Assembly: GCF_002847445.1 (NCBI RefSeq)
Contig: NZ_CP025430.1
Location: 3,025,001-3,089,000, forward strand
Origin: Paracoccus zhejiangensis
GTDB taxonomy: Bacteria > Pseudomonadota > Alphaproteobacteria > Rhodobacterales > Rhodobacteraceae
Direction: 5' to 3'
DNA: 64,000 nt
Part shown: positions 11,114-19,537 of the stretch, piece by piece
Layout of the letters: the number at the start of each line of letters is the position of its first letter
Numbering within the stretch: the first letter of the stretch is position 1
Program-made: the position numbers and the translations under genes
The notes under the pieces: generated by a model
What the model saw: the letters and a program-made list of their open reading frames with translations, nothing else
What the model was told of the DNA's origin: nothing
Database searches by the model: none

Positions 11114-11470
11114 GCTAGGTACTATAAGCTGTCCGATCTCCTGTACGAGCTTTCACTTGCCGATGGTGATGGTACCTACATTCGCGAACGCGGGAAGCTG
11201 AGCCGCTACAAGCTGCTGATCCTCGACGACTTTGGAAAAGTGACAATGAACGAACAGGAAAAGTCCATTCTGTTCGACCTCATCGATGATCGTGTAGGAA
11301 CGCTCTCAACCATTGTTGTCGGGCAGCGTCCCTGTAACGATTGGCACGCTTTCATCGATGACCCCATTATCGCGGATGCGATCCTCGACCGACTTTCGCG
11401 CAAGAGATACCACATCAAGCTTCGCGACGAATCCATGAGACGGAGTGACGCGACCTTCGACAGCCTCTGA
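11114..11470 (+). pseudogene. Second, unrelated IstB: C-terminal fragment
   Basis: The frame from about 11120 to the TGA at 11470 reads as the second half of another IstB: YKLSDLLYELSLADG, then Walker B LLILDDFGKV, then STIVVGQRPCNDWHAFIDDP and ADAILDRLSRKRYHIKL. It differs clearly in sequence from the complete IstB next to it. Its N-terminus with Walker A is missing because the intact IS21 abuts it at 11113. It shows that one IS21-family element landed in, or recombined with, another. Confidence 0.85.
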
Positions 11471-11569
11471 GCCTCCGCGCCAGCGCCGCAGGCAGCAGCT
11501 CTGTAGCTGTAGCGCTGGCGTGTATCAGAACGGCTGCTGAATACGAACAATATCGGGCGCTGAATTGCG

Positions 11570-11953
11570 CGAGTGTATGCAGGCGGACGCCCTCGAACTT
11601 GTGGTGACGCCAATGCTGCAACAGGCGGGCCGTTTCCGGGGTCACTAGCCATTGGTCAGGGTTTGGAAGATTGGCCACGTTTCGATGTAGCCCCGGACCT
11701 CGTTGATGATCGGAGTGGTATTGAATTCCTGATCAGCGGTGGAAAGATCGTCATCCGCGCCGAGCAGCAGCGCGCCCTGCCTCTGGCTTTGCCGCTGCTT
11801 CTTCGTTCTGCGGACCGGCGTAATCAGGTCTGAGCGGCGCCTGGCCTCAATGATGCGGTTCGTCGGCTGGCCATCTGCATCCAGTTCCGAATGGCGGCCA
11901 GGATATTCGTAGGGGGATTTCAGAATCGGCTTTTCGAAGAACTGTTCAGACAT
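11570..11953 (-). pseudogene. Restriction-helicase-type gene, N-terminal fragment, frameshifted
   Basis: The first 90 residues (from MSEQFFEKPILKSPYEYPG to EVRGYIETW) read like the N-terminus of the large BPTD_3080-type DEAD-helicase restriction proteins. The match continues in a different frame from about 11670 (LPNPDQWLVTPETARLLQHWRHHKFEGVR), so there is a frameshift near 11665. It stops making sense near 11575, where the sequence joins the region after the istB fragment. Most of the roughly 1000-residue protein is lost. The family assignment rests on recall of the N-terminal motif. Confidence 0.6.
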
Positions 11954-12153
11954 TGGGGGAGTCCTTTGCGGCGTCCCCCTCACCACTGCCTTCTGTTCGT
12001 CGATCCACCGATCGATATCGTCGTGCTTGAATCGCCATTGGCCCGAACCTTGAACGCCGGGATCTGGCCTGTTTGTGCCATCGTGTAGACAGTACTCTCT
12101 GCGACCTTCAACAAAATGGAGACCTCTGGCAAAGTGAGAATGGGGTCCGTCAT
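11954..12153 (-). pseudogene. Excisionase-type helix-turn-helix protein, frameshifted
   Basis: From the ATG at 12153 the frame gives MTDPILTLPEVSILLKVAES...TGQIPAFKVR, the typical winged-helix excisionase/MerR-like domain. The expected continuation QWRFKHDDIDRWIDEQKA is present but in the next frame, so one base is missing near 12040. Such small genes commonly precede restriction or mobile-element genes; here it lies just upstream of the broken restriction gene. Confidence 0.6.
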
Positions 12154-12273
12154 GGACCTGCTCTTTCTCGAATGCGATGAGGGGGAGGGCGCCAGACTTT
12201 GCCAGGCATTGCTAGGACATGATTACTACAGGTTGCGCGCAGGCCAATCGGTTTCTTCGAGCCCAAGAGCCCC

Positions 12274-12947
12274 TTACCTCAGCCGAAGCCGCGCTTTTGG
12301 CATTGCCGCCGTGACCTCCACCTCGCGCAGCATCCCGCCCGCGATCAGCCCCTCCCTGGCCCAGACCAGCGCCTGCCGCCAATCGTTGTAGCCCCGCCGG
12401 GCGGCCTCGATCTGCTTCGGGTGTGGTGAGAAGATGACCGGGCAGGCCGGGACTTCGATGGTTTTCCAGGTGCCGCGCGCGCCCGGGCCCCGCATGCGGA
12501 TGCGTTCGGTGCCGACGATTATGGTGCCTGTGTGCGTGCCTTGCTGGTTCTGTTTGACGATAGTCGGTACGCAGCGGGGGACACCGCCGGCATCCAGTCC
12601 GGGGTCAGGCCCGCGCGCGCCAGTTCGGCGATGCGGATCGCCATGCGCTTGCCGCCGAAGCTGTCGATCATCCCGGCGACGGTGGCGGCGATCACCTCGG
12701 CGTCCTCTTGGGTGTAGCCGCCCATCTTGTGCTGGTCGCTGTCGATCCTGCAGCCCAGCGCGGCACGCTGCAGCAGAACGTATTCCAGGCCGAAGCCGAA
12801 CCCTTCCGCGGTAACGTCCGAGGGCAGCGGCAATTCCAGCTGCGCCTGTTCCACCCGGAACGCCCATTCCAGCGCGACCTGCACACCCAGCGCGCGCTTG
12901 ACTTTGGTGCCACCGACGCCGCCGTGGAAACTCATGGCTGCAATCAT
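12274..12947 (-). pseudogene. Conserved hypothetical protein of mobile regions, frameshifted
   Basis: The first part (12947 to about 12580) reads MSFHGGVGGTKVKRALGVQVALEWAFRVEQ and GGYTQEDAEVIAATVAGMI...GGKRMAIRIAELARAGLTPDWMPG. It continues in another frame from about 12575 (VPRCVPTIVKQNQQGTHTG, then ACPVIFSPHPKQIEAARRGYNDW) to the stop at 12274. Joined, it is a plausible protein of about 220 residues of a kind seen in Rhodobacterales mobile regions, but I do not know its role. One frameshift near 12580 breaks it. Confidence 0.55.
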
Positions 12948-13535
12948 TCAAGGAAATCCATCTGCGCCGGGGGCTGGGCTGCATCCGTCGGCCGTCAGAT
13001 CAACGGGCCCGAGGTCATGGGTAGCCGCGAGAGCGCGCCACGCATGTACTGCTGCCAGCGGGTGAACTCCGTTGCCGAGCAGGCGCAGAGCGCGTGCCCA
13101 ATGGGCCATCCCATCAGCCATCCGACGACGAGCGGGTTCAGCCGCCGCCGCGACCGGCCCTTCAGGATCCGCCGCGAGACGGCGCGCCCATGCGAGGCAA
13201 TCATCCAAGCTTAGAGCGGGCGCGAGATCGGGGTGTGCGGCCAGGGCCCCATCCCATTCGGCAAGGTTGCCGGGGCCGGGCAGGTGAAGCCCTGTTCCGC
13301 CCGGTAGTGCAAGCAGGTCCATCCGGGACTTGCCGTGGGTGAGGGTGATGCTGGCCTCCGAACTGCCCTTCCAGTTCTGGGCGGCCGGTATGGGCCGGTG
13401 GTTCGGCAGGGCTTTCGCGATGCCTGGCGCCAATGCTTCGGCCTTCCGCGTGAAGTCGCTGTTCTCGGCCGGGCTGTAGCTGACGGTGACACCGACGAAG
13501 AGCCTATCTCCGGCTCGACTAGACGGACGGCGCAA
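12948..13535 (-). CDS. Hypothetical protein, possibly 5'-truncated (195 aa)
   Basis: The frame encodes up to 195 residues. The middle and C-terminal part are well formed (HGKSRMDLLALPGGTGLHLPGPG, then DDCLAWARRLAADPEG). Its stop abuts the start of the next minus-strand gene at 12947, so the two were an operon. The first 15 residues look unrelated, and the sequence immediately upstream joins the T6SS cargo region, so the original start was probably removed at the junction near 13500-13540. The function is unknown. Confidence 0.45.
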   Translation of the reverse strand: MRRPSSRAGDRLFVGVTVSYSPAENSDFTRKAEALAPGIAKALPNHRPIPAAQNWKGSSEASITLTHGKSRMDLLALPGGTGLHLPGPGNLAEWDGALAAHPDLAPALSLDDCLAWARRLAADPEGPVAAAAEPARRRMADGMAHWARALRLLGNGVHPLAAVHAWRALAATHDLGPVDLTADGCSPAPGADGFP

Positions 13536-13658
13536 CGCTATCCGCTCCCGCCAGCCTGGCAGGTGACCGTGGTTGTGTCATGCCGGATGCTGTGTCACTT
13601 GTTCGGAGTAGGGGTGGCCTGCGGGAGATCGGGTTTGAGGCTTGGAAGCTCTTTGCCG

Positions 13659-14666
13659 ATGAGGCTCCTGTTCTTCAAGCATTGGACCGGCGATTCCGAC
13701 GAGGTGGGGATCGTGATTGCAAAGGCACTTTTTCGGCGGCGGGCTGGCACAGCGCAGCTCTTTGCCACGGTTGCGCCGCCCTTGTGCCTTGAAGATATCT
13801 TCCGGGGTGATCCGGCCTGGACGCCATTGCAGCAAGAACAGGAAATTGCTCCGGGAAAGGCCGGTACAGACCTGATCATTCGCGCTGTTGCACGTCCCCA
13901 GGGTGACCGGTCGCTGACGTCCTGGCCGGTGTCCGTCTTCATCGCGAACCGTTTGAGATACCGGTTTTTGGTGCGCGGGCCGACCGTCTGGACCTATCGT
14001 CGCTGGCGCGGGTGGCGACGCTCATTGCCCATTCCCGTCAGTCAGGTACCCATTTCCTACGATCTGGCCTTCGGTGGGCATGCGCCCGGCCCGGATGGGG
14101 CTATCATGGTGTATGAGCATAATCCGGCGGGACTCGGCTTTGTCACGCGCGAGCGATTGGCGGCCCGCCACGATATTCGGATTCCGCAGATCGGCGATGA
14201 TGCCGGCTTTCTCACGACCGACCCTCTGGCCGAGATGCCGGTGCATGGCTTCGGACCGATCGCAAAGCCCTGGCTGCCTCGACGACGCATGGCGGGAACA
14301 TTTGACCAGCGATGGTTGAACGAGCGTCATCCGCGCATGCCTGAGGATCATAGTCTGCGGTTTTGGAATGCGGCACAGGCGGAAATGGTGCTGGAGCCGC
14401 CCCTGCAAGGGGATGAGGAAATTGTTGTGGCGGGTATATCGCGTCGCCCCGATGACGTGCGCGTCTGCTTGCCTCGGTTTCGCTGCCATCTGGATCTGTC
14501 TGGCACCGAGCATGTCCAGCTCCCAATGACGCTTGATACCGTCATGCTTGATCTTGAGGCCGATGACCCTCAAAGTCACAGTGCGACTATGATCTGGCGC
14601 GCCCGGGTCGAAGCACCGGATCGGTTTGATGCGGCTGACGTAATCTCGCAACGATTGGAGACCTGA
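13659..14666 (+). CDS. DUF2169-family T6SS-associated protein
   Basis: The 335-aa protein begins MRLLFFKHWTG and contains the features of DUF2169 proteins found in T6SS effector clusters: SYDLAFGG (about 128-135), EHNPAGLGF (about 150-158), and a PHPxRxPxxAGTFDQRWLNERHP-like segment (here RRRMAGTFDQRWLNERHPRMPEDHS, about 210-232). Members are thought to help load PAAR-like or effector proteins on the VgrG spike. The longer open frame upstream of 13659 overlaps the opposite-strand gene and does not fit the family, so the internal ATG is taken. Its stop lies one base before the DUF4150 gene. Confidence 0.8.
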   Translation: MRLLFFKHWTGDSDEVGIVIAKALFRRRAGTAQLFATVAPPLCLEDIFRGDPAWTPLQQEQEIAPGKAGTDLIIRAVARPQGDRSLTSWPVSVFIANRLRYRFLVRGPTVWTYRRWRGWRRSLPIPVSQVPISYDLAFGGHAPGPDGAIMVYEHNPAGLGFVTRERLAARHDIRIPQIGDDAGFLTTDPLAEMPVHGFGPIAKPWLPRRRMAGTFDQRWLNERHPRMPEDHSLRFWNAAQAEMVLEPPLQGDEEIVVAGISRRPDDVRVCLPRFRCHLDLSGTEHVQLPMTLDTVMLDLEADDPQSHSATMIWRARVEAPDRFDAADVISQRLET

Positions 14667-14667
14667 T

Positions 14668-15069
14668 ATGCCGCAATCTGCTGCCCGCCATTCTGGGAAA
14701 AATGCGCGTATCGTCTGCCTGGCACCAGATGTTTGCCTGACGCCGATCGGCGGCTCGGTCGTGCCGATCCCTTACATGATAGTCTCTCAACTCGACTGGT
14801 CCGAACGCACAATCTCGAACACGCAATTGACCGGCATGCAGGCATTCAACATGGAAAGCCGTACAAACAAAGTCACTGGGGATGAGCCTGGTGTGAAGGG
14901 CGGCGTTAAATCGGGCGTCAACAAAGGCTGGTGTCGGCCGATCTCGAAAAAGACCAGCATATTCGTTGACGGCTCCGAGCTGATCCAGAATGACAATCTT
15001 TACGATATGAACTGCGATGGGCCGGATGGGCCGGGCAACACCGTCGGCAGGCTGGTCTATTACGAATAA
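14668..15069 (+). CDS. PAAR-like DUF4150 protein (T6SS spike tip)
   Basis: The 133-aa protein has the DUF4150 layout: an N-terminal CLAPDVCLTPIGGSVVPIPYMI strand (about 17-38), a T-rich repeat around 55-75, the VKGGVKSGVNKGWCRPISKKTSIFVDGSELIQNDN segment (about 77-111), and a Met-Asn-Cys motif near the end. These proteins replace classical PAAR at the tip of the VgrG trimer. It follows the DUF2169 gene by one base, so the pair forms a translationally linked unit. The stop converges with the minus-strand array that starts with the nearby VgrG. Confidence 0.82.
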   Translation: MPQSAARHSGKNARIVCLAPDVCLTPIGGSVVPIPYMIVSQLDWSERTISNTQLTGMQAFNMESRTNKVTGDEPGVKGGVKSGVNKGWCRPISKKTSIFVDGSELIQNDNLYDMNCDGPDGPGNTVGRLVYYE

Positions 15070-15102
15070 TTCTGTCCGCTGAATCCTGCTGCGGGAACCA
15101 GG

Positions 15103-16347
15103 CTAGAGGCCCTCTGCGGATCGCTTGACCAAGAGTCCGTACAGATCGAGATATCGTAACTGATCAGATTGAAGATCAGGGAAGGTGGCGGTTGGCAGGT
15201 CAAGTGCGCCATGGTCGATGGCACCGCGGCCAATGACGAGGCCATGCGCGGCGGCGATGCGCAGTAATGCGCCTGCGTCGTAAGGAACGGACCAGGACAG
15301 ATCATCATCAAAATCGGTGACATAGTCGTCGCTGAAAGAGGCAAGCTGATGATTGCGCGCCGCGAGGATTCCGGCCACCGCGGCAGCGCACCCCTCGACG
15401 TCCTTCGCCGAGAGTGAGTCCAGAAATCCTCGCGCAAGTTCATCGGTATGCGGCTTGAAATCGGGTCTCCCGAGGTCAATCATCAGGTCAAGTCGCCCAG
15501 ATGCCCAGGCCAGAGCCAGACGCGACAGAGCAGGAAGAAACGGCTTTTCTATCTCGCCGGATACCGCCCTCGTGCCCAGTTCGCGCGCCTCCTGCAAAAG
15601 TCCGACGGCTGCGAGAAGCAGGATTGTGCGCCCCACCTCGATCAGGTCCGGCCTGCGCAACATCGAGCCCTTCGACAACTCGAACTGGCACAGCGTTCGA
15701 ACATATCGAAGGCTGACAAGCTCAAGATAGTTGCCGGCGTCGAACTGGCCGGTTCGAGCACTGTTGATGACGAAATTCCGCTCTGCCAGGGCTTGACGTG
15801 TCAGAAGCGCTGCAAGAAGCGGCCCCGGACCTGCCTTGTGCAAGACATACTCCTTGAGCGTCGAACGATAGCGATCAATCCAAAGATGCCGTAGCGATGC
15901 CCGGCCCAGTTCGTCCTCATAGCGACCGGCCATGCGAGAAAGTAGCGCATCGAAATCAATGTGCTTTTCAGGAAATTCATGTTTCTGCAAGGGGCTGGCA
16001 GACGACGAGGTGAACGCTCTGATCTCCTGCCGGGTCAGGTCGCCCGCGGTTTCGCCATAGGACCAGACCTCGTAACGCTCGGTCGATATCCGCCCGCCAT
16101 CGATCAGTTCCAGCAAGTCCAGACTTGTGTCCAGCACCTCTGGCGGCCAAAGTCCACCACGCTCGAGGACGATCGCTTCAAGGCAATGGCGCAGATATCT
16201 TGCGCCGCCAAGGCCGGCCTTTCGCAGCGCCTGCTCTTCGTCCGACATCACCGTATCGACGACGGCGATTTCGTAGGTTCCATCGGCGTGCGGCTTGAGG
16301 CCCAACGCTCCGATCCCGTCGCCATTCTGTCCCGACAGCTTCAACAT
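15103..16347 (-). CDS. Unknown protein at end of T6SS effector operon (possible immunity protein)
   Basis: This 414-aa acidic protein is last in the minus-strand operon of VgrG, a 252-aa protein, a nuclease-type effector and three paralogous putative immunity genes, 41 bases after the third paralog. Its sequence is largely helical and Leu-rich (for example LRHCLEAIVLERGGLW and LLAALLTRQALAERN), with no signal peptide or clear membrane segment. It shows none of the conserved C-terminal motif of the three paralogs. Position suggests a further immunity or accessory protein for cytoplasmic protection, but I do not recognise the family. Confidence 0.5.
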   Translation of the reverse strand: MLKLSGQNGDGIGALGLKPHADGTYEIAVVDTVMSDEEQALRKAGLGGARYLRHCLEAIVLERGGLWPPEVLDTSLDLLELIDGGRISTERYEVWSYGETAGDLTRQEIRAFTSSSASPLQKHEFPEKHIDFDALLSRMAGRYEDELGRASLRHLWIDRYRSTLKEYVLHKAGPGPLLAALLTRQALAERNFVINSARTGQFDAGNYLELVSLRYVRTLCQFELSKGSMLRRPDLIEVGRTILLLAAVGLLQEARELGTRAVSGEIEKPFLPALSRLALAWASGRLDLMIDLGRPDFKPHTDELARGFLDSLSAKDVEGCAAAVAGILAARNHQLASFSDDYVTDFDDDLSWSVPYDAGALLRIAAAHGLVIGRGAIDHGALDLPTATFPDLQSDQLRYLDLYGLLVKRSAEGL

Positions 16348-16388
16348 TCGTTTCTGTTCCGGATCACGCGAGCCGCTTGTTCATCGAT

Positions 16389-17378
16389 CTAGACCCTTTC
16401 TACCCGCAGCGTCTCGGGATCAAGCCTTACCTCCACGGTGCTGTCCGGCCGAATTGGTGCTGCGGCCAGTTCGTCGCACATCTTCAGATAGGCCGGCCAG
16501 AAGATATCGTCTCGTGTGAAGGGCAGCACGGCGTTGGGCAAAGGATCGGACAAATAGCTTTCGACCTCGACCGGCGCCAGACCCTTGGCGATGCGCCGCA
16601 TGTTGACCGAGCGGATGTCGTAATCGTCCAGCAGCAGGAATTCGTCGACAAGATAGACCCGCTGGCCCTCGGGGTTGTCCTTGATGAAGGTTGTACCCAG
16701 ATTCATGTCACGTACCGCCTGGAGGGCATTGCGTACCTTGGCCGGTTCGGGATCGTCCCAGACCTGCGCCAGCATCCAGTAAGGCCCGAGGCTGTCGGCA
16801 TCGGGATCATAGCCGTAATGGCGCCAGATCTCGGGATCGACTGTCGTCATGGTGGTGAACCAGGCGGCCTTCTGCACCAGATAGGGATTGTCGTGGTCAT
16901 TCACCCAACTCGTGCGATCGGGGCTGCCGAAGAGGACTGTGGCCTGTTCGGTGTTCTCTGCGCGATAGCCGGTCCAGATATCGAAGGCAAATCGACGCGC
17001 CATATCTTCCCAACCGGCGGCCTGCCAACTTGGCACAGACATGCCTAGAACGCGTGACATTCCGTAGTTGTTGCCAATCTTCAGCGCCCCACCGCGCTTC
17101 TTGATGACAAGGTCCGAGATCATCAGGGCCAATGTGTCGATATAGGCAATTGTCAGCGAAAGATCAGTCGCCGCGAGTGCCAGATCAAACCGCAGAGCCT
17201 GTGACACAGCATCGAAGGCCTGGCCCGCCCCGATCGCATTCGGTGCCTCGCCATGCAGATAGCGGCGAATTTTCTCGAAGCGGTGGGAAACTTCGTCCTT
17301 GGCTTTCGGCGCGTCGCACCGCTTACGCAGCTCCGCGATCTGCTGATTGACGCGTTCCTGACTAAGCATAGGCGGCAT
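16389..17378 (-). CDS. Putative T6SS immunity protein, paralog 3
   Basis: The 329-aa protein has two parts. The last 160 residues (from NDHDNPYLVQKAAWFTTMTT to ETLRVERV) are nearly the same as in the two neighbouring genes, with motifs VDPEIWRHYGYDPDADSLGPY, ALQAVRDMNLGTTFIKD and FLLLDDYDIRSVNMRRIAKG. The first 165 residues have diverged. It is cytosolic by sequence (no signal peptide). Tandem paralogs after an effector gene are typical of immunity arrays, in which extra copies protect against related toxins; the function is inferred from that position. It is 97 bases downstream of paralog 2. Confidence 0.6.
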   Translation of the reverse strand: MPPMLSQERVNQQIAELRKRCDAPKAKDEVSHRFEKIRRYLHGEAPNAIGAGQAFDAVSQALRFDLALAATDLSLTIAYIDTLALMISDLVIKKRGGALKIGNNYGMSRVLGMSVPSWQAAGWEDMARRFAFDIWTGYRAENTEQATVLFGSPDRTSWVNDHDNPYLVQKAAWFTTMTTVDPEIWRHYGYDPDADSLGPYWMLAQVWDDPEPAKVRNALQAVRDMNLGTTFIKDNPEGQRVYLVDEFLLLDDYDIRSVNMRRIAKGLAPVEVESYLSDPLPNAVLPFTRDDIFWPAYLKMCDELAAAPIRPDSTVEVRLDPETLRVERV

Positions 17379-17475
17379 TCCTTTCTATTTCAAATGGGAA
17401 CACATTTTCTCCGCGCATCCTCGGATACCTCAAGCCTTTGTATTTGCACAGCTGTTTCGCTCTTGCTCCATCTGC

Positions 17476-18480
17476 TCACCTCATGCTGCCTGGGTCGACG
17501 ACCTGCAACCTCAGTGTTTCGGGTTCAAGCCGGACCTGCAATGGGCTCTCCGGCCGGATCGGTGCGGCACCCAGTTCGGCGCACATCTTCAGATAGATCG
17601 GCCAGAAGATATCGTCCTGCACAAAAGGCAGAACGGCGTTGGGCAGCGGGTCAGGCAGATAGCTTTCGACCTCGACCGGCGCCAGACCCTTGGCGATGCG
17701 CCGCATGTTGACCGAGCGGATGTCGTAATCATCCAGTAGCAGGAATTCATCCACGATGTAGACCCGCCGACCTTTGGGTTCATCTTTTATGAAGGTGCTG
17801 CCCAGATTCATGTCGCGCACCGCCTGCAGGGCATTGCGCACCTTGGCGGGGTCGGAGTCGTCCCAGACCTGCGCCAGCCTCAAGTAGGGCCCGAGGCTTT
17901 CGGCATCGGGATCATAGCCGTATTGCCGCCAAAGCGTGGGATCAACCGTGGTCATGGTGGTGAACCAGGCGGCCTTCTGCACCAGATAGGGATTGCTGTG
18001 CTGGTTGATCCAGCTTCCCGGGCTAGGATCGCCGAACAGAATATTGGTCTTGTCGGCGTTCGCGGACAGATAAGCAGTCCAGATATGTTCAAGGTAACGA
18101 TCGGCCTCCTTTTGCCACCCGATCGATTGAAAAAGTGGACTGTCCATCCCGGACACTCTCGCAAAGCCGATCTCGTTCCAGGGCTTCAACCCGGCCTTGC
18201 GCATCTTCCCGTCCAGGTCGAAGGTCAGCAGTTTCATTGCGGCGATGAAAGAAAGCGCCAACTGCCGCCCGTGGACATCGCTCTGCGCCATGAAGATGTC
18301 AAAGCGGGGCGCATGCGAAACCGAGGCGTAAGCTCCACTCGCGAACTCCAGCGTTTCCTCACCGCTGACATAGCCAACGAGGTCCTCTATCGCCGTCGTT
18401 ACGCGTTGCACTGCCTGTTGCGGCTTGAGGCTCTTGATCAGAGCATCTCGTTTCGCGTACACGCGCTCTTGCTGCAGCAT
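17476..18480 (-). CDS. Putative T6SS immunity protein, paralog 2
   Basis: The 334-aa protein belongs to the same family as the genes on each side. The shared C-terminal half starts at INQHSNPYLVQKAAWF and includes ALQAVRDMNLGSTFIKDEP and LLLDDYDIRSVNMRRIAKGLAPVEVESYLPDP. The N-terminal half (MLQQERVYAKRDALIKSLKP through YLEHIWTAYLSA) is specific to this copy. It lies 46 bases downstream of paralog 1 in the same operon. No enzymatic motif is seen, and immunity by direct toxin binding is inferred. Confidence 0.6.
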   Translation of the reverse strand: MLQQERVYAKRDALIKSLKPQQAVQRVTTAIEDLVGYVSGEETLEFASGAYASVSHAPRFDIFMAQSDVHGRQLALSFIAAMKLLTFDLDGKMRKAGLKPWNEIGFARVSGMDSPLFQSIGWQKEADRYLEHIWTAYLSANADKTNILFGDPSPGSWINQHSNPYLVQKAAWFTTMTTVDPTLWRQYGYDPDAESLGPYLRLAQVWDDSDPAKVRNALQAVRDMNLGSTFIKDEPKGRRVYIVDEFLLLDDYDIRSVNMRRIAKGLAPVEVESYLPDPLPNAVLPFVQDDIFWPIYLKMCAELGAAPIRPESPLQVRLEPETLRLQVVDPGSMR

Positions 18481-18526
18481 ATCTATTTTCCCGCTGCCAT
18501 TTTGGGTTCGTCAAAGATGATTAACG

Positions 18527-19537
18527 TTAGCGGTTCTCGATCTGCAGGGTTTCAGGATCAAGCCGGACCTGCAATGGGTTGTCGGGTTTGATCGGTGCGG
18601 CACCCAATTCGTCGCACATCTTCAGATAGACCGGCCAGAAGATATCATCCTGCACAAAGGGCAGGAGGGCGTTGGGCAGCGGGTCGGGCAGATAGCTTTC
18701 GACCTCGACTGGTGCCAGGCCCTTGGCAATGCGCCGCATATTGACCGACCGGACGTCGTAATCGTCCAGCAGCAGGAATTCGTCGACAAGATAGACCCGC
18801 CGCCCTTCAGGTTCGTCCTTGATGAAGGTGCTGCCCAGGTTCATGTCGCGAACTGCCTGCAAGGCGTTGCGCACCTTGTGTGGGTCGGGCTCGTCCCAGA
18901 CCTGCGCCAGCATCCAGTAGGGCCCAAGGCTGTCAGCATCGGGGTCATAGCCATATTGCCGCCAAAGCGCAGGATCGACTGTCGTCATGGTGGTGAACCA
19001 GGCGGCCTTCTGCACCAGGTAGGGATTATCGTGATCATTGATCCAGCTTCGCGGGCTGGGATTGCCAAACAGAATATTGGCCTTGTCGGCCTTCGCGACT
19101 CGATAGTCGGCCCAGAGCCATGTCGCGACTCGCTGCGCTTCCGCGATCCACCCAATGGACTGAAGCATGGGAACCCGTATGCCCGCGAACAGGCCGAATT
19201 GCGGGTTGAAGAAGCTGCGGACACCCTTTCGCATGGCTTGCGTGTGAAGATCGAAGGCGCAAAGATCAAGACTGACGATCAGGCCAAGAAATTGCTGCTT
19301 GGCTTCGATCGATTTTGCGGCATTGAAACCCGAAACCTGCGCGCTGCTCGCAAATCCTTCGAGGATACCACTGGCGTTATGCAGGTCTATGGCCCCCGCC
19401 ATGTAATCCGCGATGTCTTCAAGCGCGAAGCTCACCCCTTTTCGGGAGTTTTCATTCGGAAACTGCCTTTGGAGCGCGGCGCGGGTTCGATCAACGCAGG
19501 GTTTGTTCAGCATGTCCAGCCGGTAGATTTCATTCAT
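18527..19537 (-). CDS. Putative cognate immunity protein of nuclease effector, paralog 1
   Basis: This 336-aa member of the three-gene family directly follows the effector. Its ATG at 19537 lies within the last codons of the effector gene (8-base overlap), which is typical of toxin-immunity pairs that must be made together. A longer reading from 19660 would overlap the toxin by 130 bases and is less likely. The conserved C-terminal half begins INDHDNPYLVQKAAWF; the N-terminal half (MNEIYRLDMLNKPCVDRTRAAL and on) is distinct. With no signal peptide it would act in the cytoplasm, which fits a DNA- or RNA-cleaving toxin. Confidence 0.68.
   Translation of the reverse strand: MNEIYRLDMLNKPCVDRTRAALQRQFPNENSRKGVSFALEDIADYMAGAIDLHNASGILEGFASSAQVSGFNAAKSIEAKQQFLGLIVSLDLCAFDLHTQAMRKGVRSFFNPQFGLFAGIRVPMLQSIGWIAEAQRVATWLWADYRVAKADKANILFGNPSPRSWINDHDNPYLVQKAAWFTTMTTVDPALWRQYGYDPDADSLGPYWMLAQVWDEPDPHKVRNALQAVRDMNLGSTFIKDEPEGRRVYLVDEFLLLDDYDVRSVNMRRIAKGLAPVEVESYLPDPLPNALLPFVQDDIFWPVYLKMCDELGAAPIKPDNPLQVRLDPETLQIENR

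Noticed and set aside
13335..13658. N-terminal extension of the DUF2169 gene
   Set aside because: These residues overlap an opposite-strand gene end and do not resemble the family; the internal ATG at 13659 fits the family start.
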